NCBI RefSeq assembly: GCF_014191875.1
Contig: NZ_JACHXD010000007.1
Span: forward strand, 186,001 to 250,000
Direction of reading: 5' to 3'
DNA: 64,000 nt
Origin: Pseudoduganella violacea
Lineage (GTDB): Bacteria > Pseudomonadota > Gammaproteobacteria > Burkholderiales > Burkholderiaceae_D
Position numbers and translations under genes: made by a program
Notes under the pieces: model-generated
What the model saw: the letters and a program-made list of their open reading frames with translations, nothing else
The model's database searches: none
Told to the model about the DNA's origin: nothing
Part shown: piece by piece, positions 1 to 8,158 of the stretch
Numbering within the stretch: the first letter of the stretch is position 1
How the letters are laid out: every line of letters begins with the position of its first letter

Positions 1-382
1 CTACGGCGAGAACTACACCGTCAAAGTGGTGCGCAGTCCCGAACACGTGACCTGCGCGGCCGACCCCAACTTCAGCTCCGGCTATGCCGGCCAGACCACC
101 AGCATCGTCGTCAACGTCGCCTGCAGCCAGAATAGCTATTCCGTCAGCGGCAAGGTGAACAATCTGCTGGAAGATGGCCTGGGCCTGAACAATGGCGCCA
201 CGCCCGCCACCGTGAACAAGGCCTCGCCGGTCTTCACCTTCCCCGCTATTCCTTACGGTGCGCCGTATGCGATCGTCGTGACCAGGCAGCCGACCAACCA
301 GACTTGCACCGTGGTCAACGGCAGCGGCTATATGGGCGAAGCGGCGGTGACGAATGTCGAGATCAACTGCACCCGTCCTTGA
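1..382 (+). CDS. C-terminal end of a repeat-containing (probably exported) protein, partial
   Basis: The reading frame is open from base 2, so the gene starts upstream of the window and only about 126 residues are seen. The visible part holds two related units, each with a segment Y-G-x-x-Y-x-V-x-V, then R-x-P or R-Q-P, then T-C, then a V-x-N-V-x-C/I-N-C strand. The first is near residues 1-38 and the second near residues 84-123. This pattern of short beta-rich repeats with paired cysteines is typical of exported or surface proteins of proteobacteria. No catalytic motif is visible. GTG at 26 is internal, not a start. Function is unknown. Confidence 0.75.
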   Translation, partial: YGENYTVKVVRSPEHVTCAADPNFSSGYAGQTTSIVVNVACSQNSYSVSGKVNNLLEDGLGLNNGATPATVNKASPVFTFPAIPYGAPYAIVVTRQPTNQTCTVVNGSGYMGEAAVTNVEINCTRP

Positions 383-459
383 TATTCAGAAATGGAATGA
401 CGGGTATCCGAAAGATAAATTGGATTGATATGCTGCAACACCGCATAATCACACCCGTC
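371..459 (+). other. Possible structured 3' UTR with alternative pairings
   Basis: GACGGGT at 399-405 can pair with ACCCGTC at 453-459, enclosing two smaller stems (ATCC 406-409 with GGAT 422-425; TATGC 429-433 with GCATA 443-447). The same GACGGGT can instead pair with ACCCGTC at 371-377, inside the end of the coding region. The stems are short, so chance is possible. I recognise no known RNA family. Confidence 0.25.
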
Positions 460-488
460 TCCTCCACTTCTTACTAAGAATTGGACTT

Positions 489-514
489 AAGCCCGCAACA
501 GCGGGCTTTTTTTT
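489..514 (+). terminator. Intrinsic terminator
   Basis: AAGCCCGC (489-496) and GCGGGCTT (501-508) form an 8-bp stem with an AACA loop, followed by a T run. It lies downstream of the partial gene ending at 382. Confidence 0.85.
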
Positions 515-529
515 ATTCCAACGGATTGC

Positions 530-590
530 AACAGCCGAGCCCGTGTCCACCTTGGTGCCAGGCACCAAGGTGGACACGGGCTCGGCTGTT
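530..590. repeat. Long palindromic repeat, copy 1 (perfect 61-nt palindrome)
   Basis: The half-core CCCGTGTCCACCTTGGTGCC (540-559), a central A (560) and its reverse complement (561-580) form a 41-nt perfect palindrome. Arms of 10 nt on each side (530-539 and 581-590) extend it to 61 nt. It lies between the terminator at 489-514 and the converging end of rsmA. Copies also occur at 23297-23361 and 46054-46106, with a remnant near 62096-62127. Confidence 0.95.
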
Positions 591-609
591 TGGGCTGGCT
601 GGGCGGGCT

Positions 610-1395
610 TTAGGCGGGGTTGCGGGCGCTGAGGCTGTTGGCCAGGGCGACGTAGGCTTCCATGGCCACCATTTCGGGGCGGTCGGTAGGGTTGATGCCG
701 GCGGCGGCGATCTGTTCTTCGGTGAACATGCCGGCCAGGCAGTTGCGGATCACCTTGCGGCGCTGCGAGAAGGCTTTCTGCACCACGGCTTCCAGCGTGG
801 CGGCGTCGCAGGGCAGCGGCTGGGCGATGGGGATCATGCGCACGATGGCGGAGTCGACCTTGGGCGGCGGATCGAACGCTTCGGGCGGCACTACGAACAG
901 CAGCGCCATCTGGTAGCGCCATTGCAGCATCACCGACAGACGGCCATAGACCTTGCTGCCCGGCTCGGCCACCATGCGTTCGACCACTTCCTTTTGCAGC
1001 ATGAAGTGCTGGTCCTGCACCAGCGGCGCGTACTCGGTCAGGTGGAACAGCAGCGGGCTGGAGATGTTGTACGGCAGGTTGCCGACCACGCGCAGCTTCT
1101 GGCCGGCCGGCACCGGGATGGTGGAGAAATCGAATTTCAGGGCATCGCCGGCATGGATCACCAGCTTGTCGCGCGTATAGGCTTTTTCCAGGCGCGCCAC
1201 GAGGTCGCGGTCCAGTTCCACCACATGCATCTGCGGCAGGGTGCGCAACAGTTGCTCGGTCATGGCGCCCAGGCCGGGGCCGATTTCCACCATGGCGTCG
1301 CCGACGCGCGGGGCGATGGACTCGGTAATGCTGTTCAGCACATGGTCGTCGTGCAGGAAGTTCTGGCCGAAGCGTTTGCGGGCGATGTGTTTCAT
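610..1395 (-). CDS. rsmA: 16S rRNA dimethyladenosine transferase RsmA (KsgA)
   Basis: Dimethylates the two adjacent adenosines in the helix 45 loop of 16S rRNA late in 30S assembly, using SAM. The 261-residue protein begins with the family's K-R-F-G-Q-N-F-L segment. It has the SAM-binding motif VEIGPGLGAMT (about residues 36-46) and the target-base motif NLPY (106-109). The start at 1395 is chosen because family homology begins exactly there; the frame stays open further upstream, but that sequence is unrelated. It is the last gene of the lptD-surA-pdxA-rsmA run, 23 bp after pdxA. The E. coli partners apaG and apaH are absent. Confidence 0.97.
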   Translation of the reverse strand: MKHIARKRFGQNFLHDDHVLNSITESIAPRVGDAMVEIGPGLGAMTEQLLRTLPQMHVVELDRDLVARLEKAYTRDKLVIHAGDALKFDFSTIPVPAGQKLRVVGNLPYNISSPLLFHLTEYAPLVQDQHFMLQKEVVERMVAEPGSKVYGRLSVMLQWRYQMALLFVVPPEAFDPPPKVDSAIVRMIPIAQPLPCDAATLEAVVQKAFSQRRKVIRNCLAGMFTEEQIAAAGINPTDRPEMVAMEAYVALANSLSARNPA

Positions 1396-1418
1396 ATTCT
1401 TCTTCAGTTGATTCAGTG

Positions 1419-2498
1419 TTAAGCGGCGGCGCGGCTGGCCTCGGCCATGCGCAGGGCGGTGGCGATGGCTTCTTCCATGCTGGCGCAATCGGCTTGGCCC
1501 AGGCCCTGGCGCGCCAGGTCGAGCGCCGTGCCATGGTCGACCGAGGTGCGGATCAGCGGCAGGCCGAGCGTGATGTTGACGCCGCGCCCGAAGGTAGCGT
1601 ACTTCAGCACCGGCAAGCCCTGGTCATGGTACATGGCGAGCACGCAGTCGGCTTCATTCAAATATTTGGGCTGGAACAGGGTGTCGGCCGGATACGGGCC
1701 GCTGGCGGCGATGCCGCGCGCCTGGGCCGCCGCGATGGCCGGCGCGATGGTGTCGATCTCCTCGCGGCCCAGATAGCCGTTCTCGCCCGCGTGCGGGTTC
1801 AGGCCGGCCACCAGGATGCGCGGCGCGGCGATGCCGAATTTGCGGCGCAGGTCGGCGTCGATGATGTCGATCACCCGGCCCAGGCCTTCCCGGCTCAGCG
1901 CCGCGGAAACGTCCTGCAGCGGCAGGTGGGTGGTGGCCAGCGCCACGCGCAGCGGCGGCGGCAACGGCGCGCCGGCCGGCGCGTGCGGCTGGCCGGCCAG
2001 CATCATCACCACCTGTTCGGTGCCGGTCTTTTCGGCGAGGTATTCGGTATGGCCGGAGAATCTCACGCCGGCGTCGTTGATGGTGCTTTTTTGCAGCGGC
2101 GCGGTGACGATGGCTTCGAACCAGCCGGCCTGCACGCCTTCGATGGCGGCATCCAGCGTGGCCAGCACGGCGCGGCCGTTTTCCTTATCCAGCACGCCCG
2201 GCTGCACATGGGCATCCAATGGAATATCGATCACGCACAGGCGCTCGGGACCGAAATGCGGCAAGCCGCCGTTGCGCACCGCCTGCAGGGACAGGGCGCT
2301 GACGCGGATGGCCGGATCGATGGCGGACGCCGTCATCGCCAGGAAGGCGGCGTCGCCCAGCAGCACGCAATTGGCCTGGGCGCGCAAGGCCCAGGCGGCG
2401 CGCAGCGAGATTTCCGGGCCGATGCCGGCCGGCTCGCCGCAGGTGATGGCCAGAACGGGGCGCACGCCTGGGCGCCGGGCTGTCAAAGTGGCGCTCAT
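1419..2498 (-). CDS. pdxA: 4-hydroxythreonine-4-phosphate dehydrogenase PdxA
   Basis: NAD-dependent oxidation of 4-phosphohydroxy-L-threonine in the DXP-dependent pyridoxal phosphate pathway. The 359-residue protein has the N-terminal [11 protein letters not shown] signature (about 20-30). Metal-binding histidine contexts are visible as SGHTEYL and AMYHDQG, and the C-terminal [18 protein letters not shown] segment is typical of the family. Length is slightly above the usual 330 or so. It starts 18 bp after the surA stop, consistent with one transcript. Confidence 0.97.
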   Translation of the reverse strand: MSATLTARRPGVRPVLAITCGEPAGIGPEISLRAAWALRAQANCVLLGDAAFLAMTASAIDPAIRVSALSLQAVRNGGLPHFGPERLCVIDIPLDAHVQPGVLDKENGRAVLATLDAAIEGVQAGWFEAIVTAPLQKSTINDAGVRFSGHTEYLAEKTGTEQVVMMLAGQPHAPAGAPLPPPLRVALATTHLPLQDVSAALSREGLGRVIDIIDADLRRKFGIAAPRILVAGLNPHAGENGYLGREEIDTIAPAIAAAQARGIAASGPYPADTLFQPKYLNEADCVLAMYHDQGLPVLKYATFGRGVNITLGLPLIRTSVDHGTALDLARQGLGQADCASMEEAIATALRMAEASRAAA

Positions 2499-2516
2499 GC
2501 CTGCTTCCCTTTCTTC

Positions 2517-3944
2517 TTATTTGCTGTCGTCGTTGCGGAATTCGACGTAGGCGCGGTCGCGCACCTGGCGCTGCCAGTCTTCCACCGCTTCCACCAGCTT
2601 GCGCTCGCGCAGGGCCATGCGGGCCTCGTTGCGCTGCTTCTCTTTCGAGACGTCGTCGGTCTTGCGTTCCAGGACTTCGATCAGGTGGTAGCCGAAGCTC
2701 GACTCGACCGGGCCGCTGACTTCACCCGGTTTCAGGGCGTTCATGGCGGCTTCGAATTCGGGCAGCGCGTCGCCCGGATACAGCCAACCGAGGTCGCCGC
2801 CCTTGCCGGCCGAACCGTCGTTGGAATACAGGCGCGCCAGTTCCTCGAACTTGGCCGATTTGTTGTCCAGCTTTTCCTTGAACTCGGCCAGCTTGCGCTT
2901 GGCGTCGGCCGCGCTCAGGGTCGGCGTCACTTTCAGCAGGATGTGGCGGGCATGGGTCTGCTGCACGGTGGCCTGGGCCTGGGCTTCGGCCATGCTGCGC
3001 TTGTCGACCATCTTCAGGATGTGGAAACCGCCCACGCTCTTGATGATCGGCGTGACCTGGCCGGGACGCAGCTTGGTCAGCGCTTCGGCGAAGACCGGCG
3101 GCAGACGCTCGGGCTGGCGCCAGCCGACGGCGCCGCCGTCCAGCGCGTCCTGGGCGTCGGAATAGGTGGCGGCGATCTTGGCGAAGTCGGCGCCGGTGCG
3201 CAGCTGGCGCGCCACTTCGTCGGCGCGCGCCTTGCGCTGGGCGATCACTTCGGGCGAGGCGTTTTCCGGAATGCGCACTAGGATCTGCGAGATATTCACT
3301 TCGAACTGCTCGGCGGCGGCGGCCTGCTCCGAGGCCACGAAGCTGTCCACTTCCGCTTCCGAAATCTGGATCTTGGCGTCGACTTCATGCTCGCGCAGGC
3401 GCTGCATGATGATCTCTTCGCGGATCTCTTCGCGGAAGGCGGCGAAGGTGGTGCCGGATTTCTCCATCTGGTTGCGCATTTCCTGCACGCTCAGTTTCTG
3501 CTGCTCGGCGATGCGGGCGATGGCGCGGTCGAGCATGGTGTCGTCGACGCGCACGCCCATTTCCTTGGCCAGCTGCAGCTGGGCGCGTTCCACGATCATG
3601 CGCTCGGTCAGCTGGCGCTGCAGGTCGGCGCGGTCGGGCAGCGCCACGTTCTGCTCCTTCATGCGGCGCTCGACCGTTTTCAGGCGCTCGTCCAGCTCGC
3701 GCTTGGTGATCACTTCATCGTTGATGATGATGGCGATGGCATCGATCGGCGTATTGCTGGACTGGCCGGGCTGGGTGAAGCCCTTGGTGGCCGGCGCGGC
3801 GGCCGCGGCCGCCGGCTTGGCCTCGGCCTCGGTCTTGACCTTGGCATCCTGGGCCGAGACGCTGCCGGCCGCCATGGCGCACAGCAGGACAGCGGCTAGT
3901 TTGATGGGGTGCATACTGGCATTACGCATATCTGAAACGCTCAT
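2517..3944 (-). CDS. surA: Periplasmic chaperone/peptidyl-prolyl isomerase SurA
   Basis: Escorts unfolded outer-membrane proteins, including LptD, across the periplasm. Up to 475 residues. A hydrophobic signal peptide is followed by an Ala/Lys-rich linker, a SurA N-terminal domain that opens with IDAIAIIINDEVIT, and two parvulin domains (about 215-315 and 330-430), each ending in a GGDLGW- or GGAVGW-type motif. Three in-frame ATGs (3944, 3929, 3914) are possible. The one at 3914 gives a conventional signal peptide (MHPIKLAAVLLCAMAAG), and none has a clear Shine-Dalgarno sequence. It sits downstream of its client lptD, as in E. coli. Confidence 0.95.
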   Translation of the reverse strand: MSVSDMRNASMHPIKLAAVLLCAMAAGSVSAQDAKVKTEAEAKPAAAAAAPATKGFTQPGQSSNTPIDAIAIIINDEVITKRELDERLKTVERRMKEQNVALPDRADLQRQLTERMIVERAQLQLAKEMGVRVDDTMLDRAIARIAEQQKLSVQEMRNQMEKSGTTFAAFREEIREEIIMQRLREHEVDAKIQISEAEVDSFVASEQAAAAEQFEVNISQILVRIPENASPEVIAQRKARADEVARQLRTGADFAKIAATYSDAQDALDGGAVGWRQPERLPPVFAEALTKLRPGQVTPIIKSVGGFHILKMVDKRSMAEAQAQATVQQTHARHILLKVTPTLSAADAKRKLAEFKEKLDNKSAKFEELARLYSNDGSAGKGGDLGWLYPGDALPEFEAAMNALKPGEVSGPVESSFGYHLIEVLERKTDDVSKEKQRNEARMALRERKLVEAVEDWQRQVRDRAYVEFRNDDSK

Positions 3945-4025
3945 GTGTCAGGGGTGGAGAAATCGGAAGACGCTATCTTAGCCTAAGCTGGATGAAGGCC
4001 GGCTAAATCCGGCCCCCTTCCCGCG

Positions 4026-6278
4026 TCAGCGGCCATAGCCCTCGTTCAGGCGCTGGTAGCCGGCGATGCTGTTTTTCATCACCTCCAGCGGATTGCCGAC
4101 GCCGAACTTGGACAGGCCGTTCAGCTCCAGCTGGAAGAAGATCGGCGTGGACGCCTTGTTGGCCGACGTCACGAAGCGCTGCGCGCCCATGCGGAAGACC
4201 CAGCAATCGCCATTGTATTCAAGGCCGACCAGGCTTTCGAGCACGGTCTTGTCCTTCAGCGAGTAACTTACGCGCGCCACGCCGTACCAGCGCTGCGACA
4301 GCGGCCACTGGCCGGAAATGTCGGCGTTCTTGAAGCTGTCGCGCAGGAAGCGGTAGCCCAGGTTCAGCACCTTCTTCTGGCCCGGCTGCCATTGCAGGGT
4401 GTGGTTGGTGCTGATCACGCGGCGCTCGCCCGGGTTGTACTGCACCGCGCTGTCGAAGCCCCAGGTTTCCGAAATGCGGCCGGCGGCGGCCAGCAGGGTG
4501 TCGGAACGGGTGTCGTAGCGCGGCTTGGCGTCGTCGGTGAGCTGGATGCGCTGCTCGTTGAAATAGAAGCGCTGGCCGAAGGACAGGCGCAGGCGCTCGG
4601 CGCCGGACGCTTCCAGGAAGCGCGACACCACGCCGGCCGTCACCTGGTTGGCGTCGCCGACGCGGTCGGAACCGATGAAGCGGCTCTCGCTGAAAATCTG
4701 CGAGAGGTTGAACGTCGCTTCGGCGGTGTCGAAATTCGGGAAGCCCTTCTGCTCGCGGTAAGGCGTGTAGACATAGAACAGGCGCGGCTCCAGGGTCTGG
4801 GTCACGGCGCGGCCGAACAGCGAGGCGCTGCGCTCGAATTCCAGGCCGGAATCGATGGAGACGGTGGGCACGGCGCGGCGCAGCGAACGCGACGCCAGAT
4901 CGCCGCGCGCCGGATCCTTGAACGCTTCCAGCTGGTAGGCGCTGGCGTTGAGCATGACCTTGGGCGTGACGAAGTAGCTGGCGCCGATGATCGGATAGCT
5001 CAGCTGCGGCACCGCCACCACGCGCGTGCCGCGCTGCTCGGTGGGATGCCAGAAGCGCGTCAGTTCGCTGTCGAGCTGCCAGTCGAAGCCGCCCACATCG
5101 TAGCGCGCCGCGTGCAGATTGATGGCCGGCAGACGGTCGTAGGGACGGCTCACCGTCAAGTCTTTATTGTTTTTCGCCTCCGGATCCTGCAGCACCTGGT
5201 ATTTCTGCACGCGCGCCGTCAAGCTCCAGTATTCGCGGCGGTAGTCGGTGCGCAGCTCGCGCAGCAGCTGGCGCTCGGCGCTGTTGGCCACGGTCTTCGA
5301 GAAATCGTTCGGATATTCGTCGTCCGAGGCGGCGCGCACATTCCAGCCATAGGTCCAGTCGGGGGCGATGGCCTGGGTGTGCGTGGAATGCAGCATCCAG
5401 CGGTCCTTGCCCGCTTCCTTATCGTGCGGCAGGTACTCGATATGGGTGCGGCCCTCGTACTCGCCGGCCTCGGTCTCGCCCATATAGCGGCCGACCGCGC
5501 CCATTTGCAGGCCGCGCCGCGGAATGATCTTGGGATAGACGGTCAGGTCGCGGTTGGGCGCGATATTGAAGTAATACGGCACCACCACCTCGGCCGCGCC
5601 CTTCGAGCCGAAGCCCGGGATCGGCGGCAGCCAGCCGGAGCGGCGCGCGCCCGAAAGCGAGAAGGACATGCCGGGCGTGCCGAGGAAGGGCACGTCCTTG
5701 AAGTACAGGACGGTGCCGCCGGCCGTGCCCACATCGCGCCCGGAATCGAGATTCAGGGTGGACGAGCGCAGATACCAGTCCGGATTCGGCCCCTGGCAGG
5801 TGCTGTAGGTGCCGTCGATGACCAGCGCTTCGTCCTCGTTCAGGAAGTCGATGCGGCGCGCCTTGCCCTGGGCGTTATTGACTTCCATGCGGTAGGTCGG
5901 ATGCAGCATGAAGCCCTTGCCGGTTTCCATGTTCAGCTGCAGCTCGTCGGCCGTGTAGTAGTCGCCGTAGCGCCAGATGCGCACATTGCCCTGGGCTTCC
6001 AGCTCGGCCTCGACCTGCTTGTAGCAAGCCTTGTCGGCGGTCACGCGGGTCTGGTCGCGCACCACCTCGACGTCGCGGTCCAGGTTCAGGATGCGCTCGG
6101 GACGGCCGCCGATATCCTCGGCGCGGATGGTCGTCACGGCGTTCGGGTCTTCCACCCGCTGCGGGCGCTGCTTGCTGGCGGAGGTCTGGGCGTGGGCGGT
6201 CGCCGCCGCGGCGGCAGCCAGGGCGGTCAGGGCAAACGCCCACTTCTGCGAGTTTTTAGGGGGCGTAAACCAACTCAT
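4026..6278 (-). CDS. lptD: LPS-assembly outer membrane protein LptD
   Basis: Outer-membrane beta-barrel of the LptDE complex that inserts lipopolysaccharide into the outer leaflet. The 750-residue protein has a signal peptide (about 1-30), a periplasmic LptA-like domain rich in V-x-A/Y-x-A-D-x-L/A strands (about 60-190), then a long barrel. Three cysteines are visible (C85, one in STCQG, one in GDCW near the C-terminus), whereas E. coli LptD has four including an adjacent pair. It heads the lptD-surA-pdxA-rsmA cluster and is divergent from amgK. Confidence 0.96.
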   Translation of the reverse strand: MSWFTPPKNSQKWAFALTALAAAAAATAHAQTSASKQRPQRVEDPNAVTTIRAEDIGGRPERILNLDRDVEVVRDQTRVTADKACYKQVEAELEAQGNVRIWRYGDYYTADELQLNMETGKGFMLHPTYRMEVNNAQGKARRIDFLNEDEALVIDGTYSTCQGPNPDWYLRSSTLNLDSGRDVGTAGGTVLYFKDVPFLGTPGMSFSLSGARRSGWLPPIPGFGSKGAAEVVVPYYFNIAPNRDLTVYPKIIPRRGLQMGAVGRYMGETEAGEYEGRTHIEYLPHDKEAGKDRWMLHSTHTQAIAPDWTYGWNVRAASDDEYPNDFSKTVANSAERQLLRELRTDYRREYWSLTARVQKYQVLQDPEAKNNKDLTVSRPYDRLPAINLHAARYDVGGFDWQLDSELTRFWHPTEQRGTRVVAVPQLSYPIIGASYFVTPKVMLNASAYQLEAFKDPARGDLASRSLRRAVPTVSIDSGLEFERSASLFGRAVTQTLEPRLFYVYTPYREQKGFPNFDTAEATFNLSQIFSESRFIGSDRVGDANQVTAGVVSRFLEASGAERLRLSFGQRFYFNEQRIQLTDDAKPRYDTRSDTLLAAAGRISETWGFDSAVQYNPGERRVISTNHTLQWQPGQKKVLNLGYRFLRDSFKNADISGQWPLSQRWYGVARVSYSLKDKTVLESLVGLEYNGDCWVFRMGAQRFVTSANKASTPIFFQLELNGLSKFGVGNPLEVMKNSIAGYQRLNEGYGR

Positions 6279-6375
6279 GTAAGGAACGCGCGTAACACCA
6301 TAAAAGGCGATTTTTTAAAATGAATCCCTTATTATATGGGAATCTTCACATTCAACCGGATTCTCGGGTCGTTTC
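6279..6375. promoter_or_regulatory. Divergent promoter region between lptD and amgK
   Basis: A 97-bp AT-richer gap between divergent genes, containing the stretch TTTTTTAAAATGAATCCC and TTATTATATGGG. It must hold promoters for both directions. I cannot assign -10/-35 pairs with confidence. Confidence 0.4.
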
Positions 6376-7440
6376 ATGTCATTATTGCCTAATTTACCAT
6401 CCGGTGCAGCCGACGCTGGCGCCGATTCCCGCCTGATCCTGTTGCTCGACTGGCTGCGCCCGCAAGGCGTGGTGGACGCCGATTCCGCGCGTCCGGCGTC
6501 CGCCGACGCCAGCTTCCGCCGCTACTTCCGCTTCGACGTGCTGCCGGCCCACCAGGCCGCGCACGGCGCCACCCTGGTGGCGATGGACGCGCCGCCCGAA
6601 CGCGAAAACGTGCCAGCCTTCCTGCAGGTTGACGCCATGCTGGCCGAAGCCGGCGTGCACGTGCCGGCCATCGTGGCGCAGGACGTGGAACGCGGCTTCC
6701 TGCTGCTGTCCGACCTTGGCAGCACCACCTATCTGCAAGCGCTGAACCACGATAACGCGGCCGCCCTGTATGCACAAGCCCTGCACGCCCTGGTCAAGTT
6801 CCAGCAGAGCAGCCAGGCCGGCGTGCTGCCCGAATTCGACCGCGCCTTCATGCTGCGCGAAATGAACCTGTTCCCCGAATGGTATATCGGCAAGCACTTG
6901 AACGCCGAACTGACGGAGGCGCAAAGCGCCGAACTGCAAAAAGTCTTCGACACCATCATCGGCCACTGCCTGCCGCAGCCGCAAGTGTATATGCACCGCG
7001 ACTTCCATTCGCGCAATCTGATGCTGGTCGACGACAATAATCCCGGCGTGATCGATTTCCAGGACGCCGTGTACGGCCCCGTGACCTACGACGCCGCCTC
7101 CCTGCTGCGCGACTGCTATGTGCAGTGGGACGAGGAACTGGTGCTGGACTGGGTGATCCGCTACTGGCAGCATGCCAAGAGCGCGGGCGTGCCGGTGCAC
7201 AAGGACTTCGACGCCTTCTACAAGGACTTCGAATACATGGCCCTGCAGCGCCACCTGAAGGTACTCGGCCTGTTCTGCCGCCTCAACTACCGCGACGGCA
7301 AGGATGTCTACCTGGGCGACCTGCCGATCGTGATGGACTATGTGCGCAAGACGGCCAACCGCTACCGCGACCTGAAGCCCCTGATCAAACTGCTCGACGC
7401 GCTGGAAAACCGCCAGCCCGCCGTCGGCTACACCTTCTGA
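6376..7440 (+). CDS. amgK: N-acetylmuramate/N-acetylglucosamine anomeric kinase AmgK
   Basis: Phosphorylates MurNAc or GlcNAc at C1 in the peptidoglycan recycling bypass known from Pseudomonas, which feeds UDP-MurNAc synthesis without de novo MurA/MurB. The 354-residue protein has the aminoglycoside-phosphotransferase fold, with the catalytic loop MHRDFHSRNLM (H-x-D-x-x-x-x-N) and the metal motif DFQD about 20 residues later. Its partner murU begins 10 bp downstream, which makes the assignment much stronger than the kinase family alone. It diverges from lptD. Confidence 0.9.
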   Translation: MSLLPNLPSGAADAGADSRLILLLDWLRPQGVVDADSARPASADASFRRYFRFDVLPAHQAAHGATLVAMDAPPERENVPAFLQVDAMLAEAGVHVPAIVAQDVERGFLLLSDLGSTTYLQALNHDNAAALYAQALHALVKFQQSSQAGVLPEFDRAFMLREMNLFPEWYIGKHLNAELTEAQSAELQKVFDTIIGHCLPQPQVYMHRDFHSRNLMLVDDNNPGVIDFQDAVYGPVTYDAASLLRDCYVQWDEELVLDWVIRYWQHAKSAGVPVHKDFDAFYKDFEYMALQRHLKVLGLFCRLNYRDGKDVYLGDLPIVMDYVRKTANRYRDLKPLIKLLDALENRQPAVGYTF

Positions 7441-7450
7441 GACCCGTGCC

Positions 7451-8158
7451 ATGAAAGCCATGATTTTCGCGGCCGGACGCGGCGAGCGTATGCGCCCCCT
7501 GACCGATACCTGTCCCAAGCCCCTGCTCAAGGTGCGCGGCCGCGCCCTGATCGAGTGGCATGTGCTGAACCTGGTGCGCGCCGGGATCAAGGACATCGTC
7601 ATCAACCACGCCCACCTCGGCCACATGATCGAGGCGGCGCTGGGCGATGGCGCGCGCTATGGCGCGGCCATCCGCTATTCGCCCGAGAAGGAAGCGCTGG
7701 AAACGGCGGGCGGCATCGCCCAGGCGCGCCATCTGCTGGGCGAGGAACCCTTCCTCGCCATCTCGGGCGATATCTATTGCCCGCACTTCGACTTCGAGCA
7801 GGTCAAGGATGTGCTGCACGATAAGGATATGTGGGGCAATGCCTACAAGGCCGAGCAGCGCGACATCGCCTGGCTCTATCTGACCAAGAACCCCTGGCAC
7901 AATCCCCAGGGCGACTTCGGCCTGAACCTGTACACCGTGTCGAACACCGGCGAGCCGCGCTGGAACTTCGGCAATATCGGCGTCTACCGCCCCGAAATGT
8001 TCGACGGCATCGCGCCCGGCACGCACGCCGGCCTGGGCAAGCTGCTGCGCGAATATGCCGGCAAGGGCTTAGTGGGCGGCGAAATCTACGAGGGCGAGTG
8101 GACCAATGTGGGCACCATCCAACAGCTGGAAGAACTGAACGCCGTGCTGACCCAATGA
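7451..8158 (+). CDS. murU: N-acetylmuramate-1-phosphate uridylyltransferase MurU
   Basis: Converts MurNAc-1-P and UTP to UDP-MurNAc, the step after AmgK. The 235-residue nucleotidyltransferase starts with the signature FAAGRGERMRPLTD followed by C-P-K-P-L-L, contains the metal/sugar motif AISGDIY (about 98-104), and ends in EGEWTNVGTIQQLEEL, typical of MurU. The TGA stop overlaps the first ATG of pepP (ATGATG), indicating translational coupling. Confidence 0.93.
   Translation: MKAMIFAAGRGERMRPLTDTCPKPLLKVRGRALIEWHVLNLVRAGIKDIVINHAHLGHMIEAALGDGARYGAAIRYSPEKEALETAGGIAQARHLLGEEPFLAISGDIYCPHFDFEQVKDVLHDKDMWGNAYKAEQRDIAWLYLTKNPWHNPQGDFGLNLYTVSNTGEPRWNFGNIGVYRPEMFDGIAPGTHAGLGKLLREYAGKGLVGGEIYEGEWTNVGTIQQLEELNAVLTQ

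Noticed and set aside
530-590. Palindrome as the terminal repeat of an insertion sequence or a CRISPR unit
   Set aside because: No transposase gene or target duplication is near any copy, and the copies are far apart without spacers.
1416-3281. A 621-codon plus-strand frame opposite pdxA and surA, and a similar one at 4392-6323 opposite lptD
   Set aside because: Gly/His/Arg-rich shadow composition, no domain, no ribosome site; the minus-strand genes are certain.
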